This document shows positions 29,533 to 44,500 of a stretch of DNA of 64,000 bases, one piece after another. The stretch covers positions 4,091,814 to 4,155,813 of the forward strand of contig NC_034420.1 in the NCBI RefSeq assembly GCF_002078875.1. The letters are read 5' to 3'. The notes under the pieces were generated by a model. That model was not told the DNA's origin and made no database searches. It worked only from the letters and a program-made list of their open reading frames with translations. Position 1 is the stretch's first letter. Each line of letters begins with the position of its first letter. Source of the DNA: Numida meleagris (taxonomy: Eukaryota; Chordata; Aves; Galliformes; Numididae). The position numbers and the translations under genes were made by a program.

Positions 29533-32500
29533 CTAGAAGAAGATGATCAGCTGTTAGTGCAACAGAGGTCTTGCCAGAAATGCGCATCACCTGCATTAAC
29601 ATGTATCCCACCATCTGTCACTGCCAAGAACAGCAGCACACACTCTCTCAAGCTACACCAGAGATCCTTGCGGTTAAACTCACAATGCTGATCTAATCGA
29701 ATAAGCCATTTCAGAAAGGATCATTTTTGGCATGATGAACATGTTACTTGAGGAAGCAAAGGACTGCTTCTGCATTAAAGTAAGGATTTGCATGTTTGGT
29801 GCCAGGTGGGGAACGATTTGGCCTGCCTACTTCTAGCTGCTTTGAAATCACTTGCAGCGCTGCAGTGAATTTCTGACTTTCAGATTTTGATTTGAAAATA
29901 AACATTTGTTTAAGCAGAACACTTAACTACTTGTACAAAAGATAGCTTCATCAGTACCTTAATCATCCACAAAGAAGTCAAGGTAGTCAGTTTTCATTCC
30001 CTTTACCAAATGATCCATAATTACCTGAATGACTGTACTTCCAAAGGCTCCTTCCGACTCTGCCCTCGGAGCCGGTGCACATCCTTGGCAGCAGCTCTCA
30101 TCATTTTGTCAGCTTTGAGCTCACACTTGTGTTCTGTTTTTTCCACCTAAAAAATCGAAGAAAGCTGTCTGTGTTTCTGAGAAGAATCACTTTTACTGAA
30201 TAAATCTGTAAATACAGCAGTGTTTTACCTGCAGGTCTGAAGGGTTTGAAAACTGCTAACTCTGGAATCAGAAGGCACAGAAGGTAAATTGAAGGCAAAT
30301 TGAAGGCTTGTCAACCACTGTAACCAGGAGAGGTTTTGTAAGGTCTTCTTCAAGCCCCTTGGTAGGAATTATGGCTGTCACCTGTCTTCTTTGTATTATG
30401 ATTTTTAAGCCAACACATCAGCTCATGCAAGAACACGGCAATCCATTTTTCCAAGCTCTATCGCAGAGGGCTTTTTTTTTTTTTTTTTTAAACCAACTAC
30501 ATCCTGTGCCATCAAAACTTAAAAAAAACCGTTTCTGCCTGATGGCAGAGGTGCTTGTGATAAATCAGGAAAGCTGAGAAGCAGGCCTATGCACTAGGGA
30601 AAGTAACCTGTAGACAGTGAGGTTAGGTGCAAGCCATTGCACACTGAACCTACTGCGGCTTGGGAGGCTGAACTTCACAGAACAGATGGCATTTGTGACT
30701 TTCCATACTTGCACCTGAACTAAGACAGGAAATCCCTGTGCTGCATGGGTTCAGGAGTAACAGAATACTACAGGAAGCTAAAGAGACAAGACAAACCCAG
30801 CAAGGTTATACAGGAGGACTCAGCTCAGGGGAGATCAGACATCCACACTAGACATACACTAACTGGAAACAATCCTATTCTAAAGCTCAGGATCATCATG
30901 CACAAGTTTCATTGAGCCATTATTTCTCTTAGGAGAAGCAGATTTAGATGCTATCTTCCTAATCTTTGTATTTGCAGGAAAGCAGGCATAGACTCTGCAG
31001 TCTGTAAACAGACCATCTGAGAACAGCAACTTCCATCATCAACAGCTTGCCTGATGGAATCATAAGTACAAGACACGAGTGGCTGTAGTGCTGAGGTTTA
31101 ACTTCCAGGTTGTCCAAAGTCCCATTTCTCAAATCACAATTCTCAAATGTTAAATCAAATCCACAGGCAGGTATTACTTACTCGCTTTTCCACTAGCCTC
31201 AGCAGCAGTCGAAATCTCTCATCATCCTTCACCCACTGCGGTAACTCTTTCTCACCCTGACTTTGAGCTTGTTCTAACTGCTCCTTCAGTTCTCTCAGCA
31301 CAGAGATCTCCTGAACTAGCCGATCGTGCCAGGTTTTTGAAGCCTGCAGGTCCAGCTCCAGATCTAGTGAAGTGCGAATTAGGCGCTCTGTACCAACAGA
31401 CTTAATGGAAGGCTGAAAAAGAAATAACGGACAATAGCGAGAACGGCCCACACCACTCCCCTCATGAAAGGCCCAATAATTTTATGTGACTTCTTCTTGT
31501 TCATCCAACACTTCTTTGTGCAAAAAAAAAAAAATTCTGTCCTGAGCATCTGAAGCTGCATTCTTTTCACCTTCTTCCCCAACTCGTTACAGCATAAGCA
31601 CTAAAGACTCTTCCAACAATAAACACAGCAGGAACATTTTTGCTACTTCTACTCTAATATGATGGAAGACAACAGGAACAGTCTTTCTAAAATGATTTCT
31701 CTAAGCAAGCTTTAAAGTTAAACATCCCTGTCATATTCTGGCATTTCAAGGAAAGTAGCCTTAAGAGAAGTATCTCACGTGCAAAGAAAAGTTTCTGAAT
31801 GAAAGAACGTGACAACTGGTTTGTGTTTACAAAAAATTCTTCCTTTTAAACAGTTTTCACTTCTATTTTGCAAACATCTATACTAGACAAAAAGCAAGCA
31901 GTGACGTTTTTACCCGTTTCACTCTGACGCTCCGTCTCTCCATTGCATTTCGAACAAAGGGGGTTTTTTTGGATAGCGTTGAACTGTCACTATCGCTGCG
32001 ATTCAGCTGAAAATCGAAGTGAAAAAACATTTTCCATCAAACATACAAGAACATACTTACATAAGCAGCAACATCATAGGGTTGCGTAAGCAGTGATGTA
32101 AGCAGAACTTTCAAGTTTTGTAAAGGCTGCAGTAGACACCGCCCCCCCCAAAGATTGAAACTTCTGAAGTCAAAGGAGGAGTCAAAGAAAAGAAGTCAAT
32201 TGAAGGCTTCTGAAGTCAAAGAAAGCAGTGTCAGGACTCAGTAAAAAATTGAGACGAACTGAACACTGATATCATACATTCATTAATGTAAAGCACTATT
32301 TTATAGATCCAGGATTGCATTTTCCTTACCCGACACACATACTGACTTTGTGGTCCTGGTGAAAATGTTTTGGAGCGGATGATAGTGCTACCTCTGACAA
32401 ACTGAGTTTGCGGTGGATTTGCTGCTCTTTTGTCTTTTGGACGAACTACAGCAGAAGATTGTGCAAGGCTCTCTGTGTTTGTCTCTTTATCCACCTGAAA

Positions 32501-35500
32501 GACAGATACCACAGTGTAAAATGCCAGCTTGCCAGCTTACCAATGACATATTCAGGGCTGTCTGGCAGCCACCTGTGATGGATCTCTGCTTTCAGCCCAG
32601 AGGCATCACATTTAAAACCAGATACTCTTTAGCCCTTTTCATATAGGGTGTTCTGACACTTCACTCTGAACTCAGCAGCTGCTACATTAACTGCATTGCT
32701 CCCTAAGGGCCCCGTGTCCATTGATTGCTGTGCAACACAATTGAGTCCAGTGAGCTTTGCCTGCTGGATCCAGTACATCAGTGTGAACTAGCCATTTAAC
32801 ATACAGAAAAAGAGGTATGATTTTTGAAGACCGCTCCCTTACCTTTTGTGCATATACAGCAAATATAGATATAAATAGCTGTACGTACATGCACAGAGAG
32901 CAGATCTAGAGCACATTAATTATGCTTGTGAGAATGCAGCAACGCTCAGAATTATACAAGGTCAAAGCCACAGCCACATTTTAATGAAAACAGTTTTCAT
33001 GAGTAACAAAAGAAGGCGTGAAAATGCTTATTAAACATGGGAAAAAGTAGTCATGTAGTTATTCAATATTTCAGGTAGGTAAACATTTAAAAATCAATTA
33101 TGAGCTTTCAAGAAACTGCTGCAGCTTGGCTCAGCTCAACGGCAAGCCAATCAACTAAGCAGCAGCAATTTCTCCCTTTAAACTGAAACCTTAAATAAAA
33201 CAATAGCTCCCTTAGCAGGAGATGAAATGAAAGGAGAAAAATGTTGACATCAGGCAATAGAAGATATTCTAATAAAAACAAAACTGACTTTCTGAAAGTC
33301 AGAAAATCTTTTGTTAGAAGGAAGAAAAAAGTACAGCCAACAAAACACACAGCCTGATGTACGGTATCACAGGACTAGACAGTATTGGTTCAGCATAAAG
33401 GACGTGGAGGTAGCATTGCACTTTGCTCTTCAAAGGAAGCGCCTGGTGCAGACACAGACCAATCACGCTAGCAATGCCTTGTGGTTGCATAAGCAAATCA
33501 GGTCACTGCCCAGAGAAATAGGAAAATAATTATTTTTAATACCAATCCGTGAGAGCTTTTGGCAAGAGAAAGTCTGCACAGTCAAGCTGTAGCCACATGA
33601 ACTCATACCTGCTGTAAGAGTCAGTTTCCCAATATCAATTGAGATTTGGCCATAAACAGAGTAAAAATCAAGTAGGTACAGGTACTTCGTTACGGCAGCG
33701 GTCTGCGTCTTCAGAGCTCAGAATCAGTTCTCAGTCATTGCCTCACCAAGGCTTTTTTTCCCCAAGGGTTTATTCCATTGGACATTTTAAAACTAGGGTG
33801 AAGTGTGAACACTGCACTTGTAAGCACTTAAGAGAAAGGCAAAGGAAGATTTCGTCCTCAGATTTTTGGATGGTGCAATTAAACAGAGGCTGCTTGGAGT
33901 ACTGCAGCAAACAACAGGAAGTTTAACTAAAGCCTTACCTTTACCACTGTTTCCACATGAGGATGGGAATCCAGACTTTCTTCTGTTTCCCACAGCAATT
34001 TTCCAGCACAGAATTCTTCCTCCTCTTCTGCTTCATTTTCACTGATCTCATCCAGTTCTTCCTGCTCAGCAGCCTCTTCATCTTGCCTGTAAAGAACAGC
34101 TTCTGCTACTGAACTGGCCTGTTTTGTACAATATTCAAGTGTTCCAGAAGGGGGTTACTTCCTGTAAGCTGCTGATCAGAAACTCATCCCTAAGGCAGTC
34201 AGTTGCACTTGTAGCCACTGAGATAACACACATGGAGTTTTATATATAAGGGAATAAGGAAAACTACAGTGAAGCTGCACTAGAAGACGACCACTGCAGC
34301 CAGAACCTTCCCTTCACACTGATCTTGCTTCAAATGGAGAAAGTTCAGGGTTCAGACACGTGGTCTGAGCTTAAGATGAGTACATTTCTCAGGATGCAAC
34401 TAATCACAAGAAGTGATACTGGAGAAAATGGAAATGCTGTTTTTAAACATCCTTTTCAGCTCCCTGGAACTCTCTGCTAACTTCTCAATCAAGTCCATTG
34501 GCCTGGCTTATATTTTTATTTCAAATGTAAGGCTCCATTAATAGAACTTGAACTGAACAATGTAAACAACAACCAAAACTAATACTGAAGCAAAACCATC
34601 CACCATGCAGTGGAGCTTTCAGAGGTTCACAGAGCATTCTACCAGAGAATGAGCATAGTGTTACTGTATCTATTTTTAAGCTTTATAAGCTTTGTTCTCA
34701 TTTCCCAAGCACAATCTCCAGAACAGAAGGAATAAAAATGTTATTGAAACCAAGATGGAAGCAGCTTCCTACAGCTTGCTATCAGCTACTTTTTTCTCTG
34801 CACATCAATTTTCAGTCTTGAATCCCCAGATGCTCTCATAATCCCGTGATATTGAGACAGTGGAATGCTGCTACCTACCAGCTCTCTCCACTAGTTAAAG
34901 TGGTTCTGCTTTCCTCCAATTTCTTCTCCACAGCTTCCAGTTCAACAGCTGTCTGCTCTAAGAGCGCTGATACAGAGTCCTGAGGAGAGCAAGAGGCTTC
35001 TTTTAAAGGTACTACTCAGACTGCAACATGCCCAACATTCTGGTCAGAACAGCCCCAGCAGCTTTCTTCAGGTAGCAGGAGAAGGTTGTAATCTCTATAT
35101 CCACGTTGCTCAAGCAGCTCATTACACATACAGTGCACAGTCAAGACCATGTGAGTATACCTGGACCAGCTTTCCAGCACGTGTGCTACTACCAGGCTAA
35201 ACATATTACATTCATATTGCATACCATGCACACAGAAAGGTTAAATGTGTATTTTTACTTGTTCAGCAGGTTTATTGCAGAAAGGTAACCTGTCTAGTGA
35301 GAAGAAATGCAAAAGCTGACACATTGCTTACACCAGACCACGTACCATTGTCCTCATGCTTACAAGGCACAGATTTCAGTAAGCAGCTAGCTTGGGACAA
35401 GGGCATATCTATAATCGCTCTACTATTTTGCTACACTTAGTAACATTCTCTGTTCTAAACATAAACATGCCAGACTTCTTATCTATTGTAGAAGTCCTTC

Positions 35501-38500
35501 AGCCACCTCAACAGTACTAATGAGAGGGTTTGAAAGAGATTTATTTGATTTAAGGAGTTCTTACTGTTTTATCAGCGCAGGGTATTTCAGAATGAACGTT
35601 TCCTTGTTTACTTTTCCTGTCTTGCTTCTGCAGATACTTAGAACTAAGGAGGTTATACCAACGGGTTGATTTCTCTCCAGATCTACATATTTCAGCAAGG
35701 CTAATTTGTGCTCCACCCTATTGGGAGGGAAAAATAATTTTAGTACAACACTGATATGAACTAGTACTATACCAGTAAGAAGAGAGCAAAAAGCCAGGAC
35801 TACCTGAGTTTGGTAAATTCATCAGAAAGAAGACTTGCCCTGCTTATCCCCATTTCAACAGCATGTGAGAAATAGCACTAGCAATGCTTTATGCTTAACT
35901 ATATTAACATTGTTTAAGACTCCCAATCCAAATATCCAGTGCCTTACTACAGGTCCTGTGCACAAGTACCGAGAAGTAGGAACAGTTCTGCTGCAGCTAA
36001 GTTACAGCCACAGCTTCAAAATAAAGAGGAACAGGAGAAGACCTCCTTTCAAGAAACCTGCAAGTCTGACAAAAAAATTATATCACTCTTTCAGACTGTC
36101 ATGTTTTAGTTCTGTGTATTCCCTTCTTCTTCATCTGCCTTCCCTTTTCCCCACCTCATATTTAATACATATATTCACAACCAAACTAAGGCTGTTCTGC
36201 AGTTTGTTTAATCATTGCTGTCTGAGTGGACTCCATTTCACTAGCACAGTTCAACAGACTGCATACTGAGCGCACGTCATGCGAGTTAACGTGGTCCCAT
36301 CAGGAGCTCAGGTACAGTAGGACATTACATGCTGCCAGACAGGAAACCTCCATTTGGAAAACAGATCTTTTCTTGAACCCAGATGTGCTTTGCAAAGCAG
36401 GTGTAGGAAGAAATGCAGAAACACCATAAAACATGTACCTCCTCCAGCCGAAGGAGATGCTACAAAACACTTGCAGGAGAAAATAAAAGCTTCTCTGTAG
36501 CTTCACTGTTGCTTATATCCCACCCAGTTCAAGACACTCTACTCGTGTTCTAGAGTACATTACTCCAGAAACAGCAGCATTTAAATCAAGTTATCCAGTC
36601 AGTACTGAACAAAGGGCTTGCCTAACAAGAAGGGGCTAAATGTCTACGGAAATACCACCACTCAAAACAATAGTTATGTGATTTTTAATAGAGAAGCTTA
36701 AGAGCAGCTTTTTAAAAAAAATATTATTTTTCAGTATTCTACAGTGGCTTCAAAAATCCTGTAAGAAGTCAATTCCCGATTACATCACAACAAAAGTTTC
36801 CAAAAAGGAGGAAAAATAGGCAAGGGTTTCACCTTAAGGGAAATCCAGCAGTCTGTGGCAAAGTTACCTGTAGTTCTGTAACAAAACATTTACGTAACAA
36901 ATGTTCCTTGCAATAACAATTTCAGGAGAAAAAGCCTTGTCTGGAAGGAATCATACAGCTGAAGATTATCAAGAACAAGATTCTGAGAAATTGCCACAAC
37001 TCAAAGTTGAAAATTTTGTTCAATTCAAAAGCGAAAACAAACACAGAAAATGTATCGAAATAGAGATGAATACTAACCAAACATTCTTCAAGGCGAGATT
37101 TATCTACAGTGCAAACATCAACTCTTAAAGTCTTCTGGCGTAAAGCTGGGTAAGAGATAGAAACCCAAAATACTTCATTGTACATGAGATTGTCTGAAAC
37201 TTCCACCGGCCTTGTGCGAAACAAGCAGCTTGTGCTTTCCAAACAGGGCAGGACTGCCACGCGAATGTTCCTATTGCAAAAAACACGCTGCAGTCAGCAA
37301 TACCGTACAAGTTTGCAGCCACCTCTATTGCAAGAGCTCCATAGATCTGTAAGCGAAATTCATCCTAAGCACAGTGAACACGACTGTCCTTATCCTGCTC
37401 TTTGGAATGTTAGTCAACTGAGGAGAAAGGAACATCTCATCACAAAGTTGGAGACGAGGTGCTGTGAGTTGCTGTAGGTTTCATCTCTCTGAATCTTGTG
37501 ATGGAAGATCACGGGATTGTTTCACATAGCGGTTTACATCAGCAGTTTGCCACTAAACAGAACCTTGTATGCTAACACTACCCTTCTGTAGAAGCACCAA
37601 TGCAAAAATCAGTCAAGCTTGTGTCAGTTTACTCATTATACAGCTGAATTTAGAAGTTATGCCTCGAATGAATCTAGTAGAAACCGTGCATTTCCCTATG
37701 CATGGATGCATCTGTGCACATGTCCAAGATGAATTCTGCAGTAGAATGAGAGCCCTCTCTCCACTTGATACAGTTCCTCTGGGTGCTGCTGGAGTTCAGA
37801 AGCTTGCTGGCTGGTGTTAATTCCAGCACAGTTTGCCCTAGTTAATACAGACTTTTAAGGAAAAAGTTGCATCTTATTCCAGGTTGAGTACAGGCCTCAT
37901 GTATGATGTGACATTATGAAATTTAGAAGCATTTCAGAAGGGGTACATTTTTAAAAATTATATATATATATTTAAGAGCATGAACAACAAATCAACACCT
38001 GTTTAGCTCCTACTGGAATCTAATACAAATACTCAAGTGCGTTTATTTCACCCACTTACACTTTTTGGTCCTGTTGTAACAGCAGTGCTTGAACATTACT
38101 CAGCTGGATGACCAGTATTGCAAATTGCTTATTTTTTTCATCGTATCTGAATTGAAAAGACACAAAAAACCCATTAGAGAGAAGTCTGCCACAGACGTCA
38201 TGAATGAGTATTCCACTTGTTTCAATAGTCCAGGCAGTCAGCATTACGCACTTACAAACAAGACAAAACTATAAAGGGAGCATGGCTTGCTTACAGTTTA
38301 TAACAAAATGAGTTTCATATTACATGAAATTTTGCTACCAGAACATGCGGAATGACTTTAGAATTCACAGATACAATGGACTACAGATCTGTTGTTTGTA
38401 CACTGATTTTGGGGGGATCTAGTTAATTGCTGTATTGAACTAAAACCTTTCAAAGGGCCTTATATAATCAATCTAATACAAAAAAGCTGCACGTAGAAAT

Positions 38501-41500
38501 ACTTGATGCAAATATAGCAAAGACTTTAAGGGTAACCATTGTTTCCCCGTTGATGGCCATGAGAAGATAGTTTTGCACTACCTATTTTTCTCTATGAATT
38601 CGTCATCTTCTAGTGAATAATTTAAGGACAACACCTCTGTGCCTACCCTCCTATGCCTTACCTGCCTCTTGTGGGATTCAGGTGTAGCCAATGATTACCA
38701 CTTACCCTCACCAGCCTTTCCCTCCACAAACCGCACACTGAAGGAGACAGAGGGAACACAACGCTTCCTCCAGCCCAGCAATGTCAGTACTCCAATTGCT
38801 GCTTTGTACTGTTATACCACTATCACCAATTGATTTCTATTGATATGAATGAAGATACCTGGGCCAATGATCTCTCAGAGATGAGTGTAATTGTCAATTA
38901 CAGTACAAGGAGGGTGTCTGTTAACACCAATAGGATAGGGTAAATACTGTAAGTAAACAGAACAAAGCACAAACTTGAATATTCTTCCTATAGGAAGGAA
39001 AATCCAATAAAAATACGTAGTGCTTACCTCATTGCAATTTGCACTTTAGCTGTCCCAACTGCTTCTGTATCATCACCGTCAAACACCATCACTTCTGACG
39101 CACATGGTCTGAGAGAAATCAAAGACAACGAAGGACTTGATTTCCCTCTTATTGAAGGTGCTACCGTGTAAGCAATAGAAAATCTTTTCCCTTCCATTCA
39201 AGAGTTGAGCATATAGATTTTGTAAAATTAGCAGCTAGAAGAAAGCCCAATTAAAGAAGTTCAGTCACCCTTAGAGGTATGTATTATGTATTACAGTCCT
39301 TATCTCAGCAGAAAGTCATATGCCTTCCCCTTTCACTGCCAAGAAAGCCACATGACAAGCTGTGCAAAGAGAAGGCAGAGAGGGCTATTAAAGGGTTCCC
39401 TTGACAGGATTTTATTAAAGACAGCTGACTGCCCAACAACAGAAATAAGACTTAACAGTTAAAATCCTGTCCTGCACCATGACAGCAAAAATTCTCAAGT
39501 TTGATTAGATTTAAGTCATTCCTTTGTTTCTTTAACAAATCAAACTTCCCTAAGAACATTAAAAGTAACAGAGTACATTGATTAGTTTTCTTTAAAGTAG
39601 CCACCTGCATAGTTTTTCCTCCCAGTTCCTCCTCCAAACTTTTAGGTGCTTTAAGTCCCAACAACTACATTCAGCACCTAACTGGCTCAGAGGCTACACT
39701 GTAGCATGTTAGAACAGGATTAGCATGGATGTGTCTCCCATATTACCTGGCAATCTTCTGCATTCCATCTAGAGAGGACAAGTGATTGCTCATCCCACCC
39801 TCGCTATTTCTTATAGGCATCCAAACAATACTGCAGCCATTACGAAGGCTGCCAAGTCAAGAACCCAAACATTAAGTGACATAAGACGTAAATAGGCATG
39901 GGATGCATTCGCTGCTTCCCCCACATTATCTCCTCTCCCTTCCTCCCCCCTGCCACAGAGCTCCCTTCCCCATCGAGGGGACACAAGGGCCCTAAGATAC
40001 CTCACTGTGTGATTGCTTGACTTGAAAATACAAGGTCTAATTTACAAAGCATTCCACAAGGGAATAGTCCTGTAAACACAGATTACTCATCTCTCTGGAG
40101 AATTCATTAATAAAACGGATGGGAGTAGAGATCAGCTATTTTTCACCTCTACAGTCATGTACAGCAAAAAAAAAAACAAAACAACCACAATATATACCTC
40201 TACCAATAAATACAGGAAGGGAAACCTACTGTAGATAGAATCAGAACAGGTATAAATAAGAACATCACCTTTCAGTGTACTTTTTGTCAAACCCCTCCAG
40301 ACAGCTTTAGCAAGCACTAAGTCTGGAACCCCAGGAGGAGCAATAATGCAAATATCATTCTTAAGCTAGGTACTAAGAGGTAGAAATCTGCACAAGTCAC
40401 GTACTGAATCCAAACACCCAGAAACTGCATCACAGTGCAGATAGCTGTAAGGTGTTTCACAGTGCTTCTGTGTTCTTCCTTAGCATCACACAGGCCTTTC
40501 AGGCCGAGGGCTGTCAATGCCACCAGTAGGGCTGGATGGATGGAAAGAGGAGAGCATTACACCTGCCAGATGGCTCTCTGCTAACAGCTTACCAGTGCCT
40601 TCAGAAACAGATGAGCTGTTCAAGCAGTTCTCCACAAAGAGAGAAGTGACAACCTTGTTTCCAGCTACTTTTACAATAGGATACATAGGTCCTGTTTATA
40701 ATCCAATTCATGCTGCTTACAGTTTTTTTTTTTTTCAGAAATATTAAAGAGTCTGAGGTTGAGAATCTTAGTCACCTAATCACAAACAAACCATCCAAGC
40801 AGCATTATCCCAGCTGACTCCTGCGTGTAATGCTGAATTGTTAGCCTCTTCCTAGAGAAAGATCTGACGTCTACCTTTGCACAGATGCTTCGTATACCCC
40901 GCTGTCTCCAGCAACAGATTCATCAGACACTGCAGCTGACACACATGCCACCTTCAGTGCCGTCCCTCCAGCTGTATTTACACCTAACAGAAAAACACAG
41001 AGGAAAACCAATAACAGGTGTTAATGAAAATGAACCGTCTGGATCAGAAGCAGCTTTTTCCTCATTCTCCCCTTGAATCACATTTTTTTCTCCACCCCTC
41101 TTCTGGTAAACAACAGCACATTTCTGAACACAGACAGCACAAAAGCAGGGTGACCTGTGCTCATTGGCCAGAGCTGAGTTAGTGCTTCAGCAGAGTGCCA
41201 GACTGACCTGGAGAGCACACAGCTTTGAGACAACCAGAGGAACAGCATGTGGCAGCAAGGAGAGCAGGACTTGCACAGCCGATGCCCATTTAATACCTGG
41301 GTCCTGCAGCAGAGTACTCACAGATGGAAGCTACGCTGTGCTGGCTGCAGTACCATGGCTGCCCCACGTACCTCTGGGGATATGGGTCCTCACATGAGGG
41401 GCTTCAAAGCATTGAAGGGCAAGGACGTATGCAGGACAAGGATGTATGCAGGACAAGATGACAACGTGTAGAAGATACAGAGCTTCTAAACTTCAAAAAG

Positions 41501-44500
41501 GTTATACATAAATAACCAATAAAAGAGCTTCCCCTGCAAGTGAGCCTTGAGCAGGTACTAGCCCTTCTGTCCCAGTATCACGGACAAAAGCAATGAAGGC
41601 AAATACGGGGAATTGAGCTCCGGCCAGGAAGGGATTACTTGGGGGTTGTATCCCACCTAGAGAGCTTACATCATGTTTAACTTCAAGGAGAGAAGAAAAA
41701 CAAGAAAATAAACTCCCAGAGCCCTAGATCAAATAGGTTAGCATACAAAGGACAGAATATAACTTTGGAAAGATCAGATTAACTAGACAAACATAGGGAG
41801 AAAGGTTATAGGATTCGAGGCAGCAGCCACACACGGAAACACGGAGAAGACTGAAGAGAAATGGAGAGAGGTAAAGCAAGAAGTTTTGCACAGGGATGTT
41901 AAGGAGCTGCTGGTCTCTGCTGTATGGGAACCAAAGTCAGGATGCACAGAAATGGCACCGAGCTGTGCGAGGGGAGGGTCAGACTGCAGACACGAGGAAA
42001 AATTTCTATACATCAAGGGTGGTCAAGCACTAGAACAGGCTTCCTGGAGTAGTGGCTGATGTCCCACAATATCAGCATTCTAGAGGCGTTTGGACAATGT
42101 CCTCATTAATAACCTTTAACATTTGGTTAGCTCTCAAGAAGTCAGGCAGTTGGACTCAATGATCTTTGGTACACCCCTTCTAACAGCTATTCTATTCCAT
42201 CTCCTGCGCTACAAAACAGGGAAAGATGCGCACTCCTAATTTGGGCGAATTTTGCAGACAGATGCTTCAGCCGTAGGTCTGAGAATTGGGTGTGCCAGAG
42301 CAGCTAATGAGCACATCCAGCTCATCCCCCTCCAGCACTGGCAGGGCCCTGGGACATCTGCTCTGCGGGTGAGGACACACTCCTCCCATGGGATTTTTGT
42401 CTTTCCAAAGAGATCCCTTTTTCCTGTAGCCTTAGGAACGTATGAGAACCCTGAATCAATCTACTGTTTCCACCCCATGTTTTATTACCAAGCAAATTTT
42501 TTTTTTTTTTTTTTTGCACACAGTTACACAAAGCCTCATTATTAAAAACAGATTTGAAAAGCACTGGTGCAAGAAGTGTGCAAGCTCCACACAGGATTGT
42601 AGAATGATAAAAAGACTTGTTCCACAGTTATCAGCAGAGGGTGCCACAGGTAACACCAATACGTTGCTCACGTGTCTGAGTAATTTGGGCCAACTCATCC
42701 ATTTCTGTTGACAGTACCACCGAAGAATGTTTTTTTTCTCAGAATGGCCAAGGAACTGCTGGACAGAAATAAATATCCAGACCTTTTGCCCAGAGGTCAA
42801 GCCACGTGAATAAACTTTGGCATCCATAACGTAACAGATCAATCATTAACTGAAAGTAGTGGAGATGTTTCATACTGGCACTCAATTCAATCCCTTCCCT
42901 CTCACACCGTGTGGGAGGGCCCGGCCCCTTGCGCTCCCCACACCCTGGCCTCAGGTATGTGAGCAGGCCAGGAATATTTCCTCTTCCTTCAGCATGCTCT
43001 GTGCCCTTTCTTCCCTGGTTTCTCCCCTGCTTTCTAATTGTTGGAGGCTTATGCACTGCTCCCTGAAATGTCAGTCCAGGAATCTTTTCATATTAAGCTT
43101 CTTTATTAAGAAATACGCTGCAAATCAGTCTCCACATGCTTAAATTCTTTTTCTCCTTCGATTAATCACTTCAACCCAGAAAGCCTTTGCTTTTGATAAC
43201 TCCACCTGAGTATCTTGTGGTCAAGGGGAGTGAATGAATCTTCTCAGTTCTCCAATGCACAGTACTGATCCTTGGACACGTTTCACATCTGTAACAGTTT
43301 TCAGTCACTTGTTTACCAGCCCCCTTTTTGCTTGCTAGCTTTGCAAGTAAGGAAGCTCAAGCCTGCCGCTATTGGAGGCCTCTGTTTTGTTTTTCCTGTT
43401 TTCTGGTCATTTTTTGGGACACCTTCACCCATGGCAGGAGCTTCTGGCACAGGCTAAAGTGGAGAAAGCTGACAGGTACCGAGATGTCAGCTGGGGCATC
43501 TCAGAAGCAGAGAGCTTCACTGCGCGATGCTTCAGCTCCAGCCCTCAGCTCCAAGATACACGAAATCCCATAGGAAAAGGCCTCAGAAGAAACAGGAACT
43601 TGTGACAACTGGAAGCTGCTGCTTGTAGTTTGGTGAAGCACATTTAAAATGAAAGCAGCTGGCAGAATTTTGACTCATCTTTACCCCAGTAAAAACTGGG
43701 AATAGAGAGGATGCACAAACACCAAAAATACGGGAGGGTATATAGACATCAGAATGTTTAAGTGTAAACCTGAATAAAGATTAAGGGGTTTCCTGAAAAT
43801 AAAATGCTTCCATCCTTTCTCCCCCTCACATTTCCTGTAAGCCACCTGGACGCTCAGCACTTTAAGTCCTACACATGCACACTAGACCTGGAACTTTGTC
43901 ACGTAGCTAATTAATGCAAAGTTTGAGTTTCCTATTTTAAGCCATATGTCTCTGAAGAGGTATTACTTGGAAAAGCAAATTTATGCAAGAGTTTACAGCT
44001 GATTCTACTCTCTTCTGTATTCCCAAGGTGGCTGGTAACATTTGCTATGTTGTTTCCTAGCTTTTTTTAAAAAATTTCATTCACACAAATAATTGTAAGT
44101 ATTCATTTCCTGCCATTTCCTCTTTCATGGGCTCTCACTGACACTATAACAAGGACTTGAAAAAACATGCTGTGCGCTGTCCTCACATTCATGCCATTTC
44201 CTCACAGAATGACAGATACCACCAAATTCCAAGTTTTGCTATTAGTTTCACCTAAATCACTCAGATATCACTCAGGTAATAGAGGAAAACCTTACTTAAG
44301 CCTCAAAAGTGGCAGGGATTTTTTTTTCCCCCCCTTTTTAAGAGGAAAGAAAAGCAAATCTTTTAGATCTATACCGTTCAGCTCTACTTAAGAACATGTG
44401 AGCATACTTTTGCCATGAGGCCAAGGACTAACCACTCCAGCCGCAGCCACCTCATTTCGGGTGTTACACGGAACAGCGCACAAAATGCCTGAGGAGTAAA

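Noticed and set aside
29959..30000. Alternative WWC1 C-terminus ending DYLDFFVDD
   Set aside because: It lies too close to the donor at 30024 for an intron and is out of frame on read-through. The conserved ADDV end is found in its own exon at 29466-29532.
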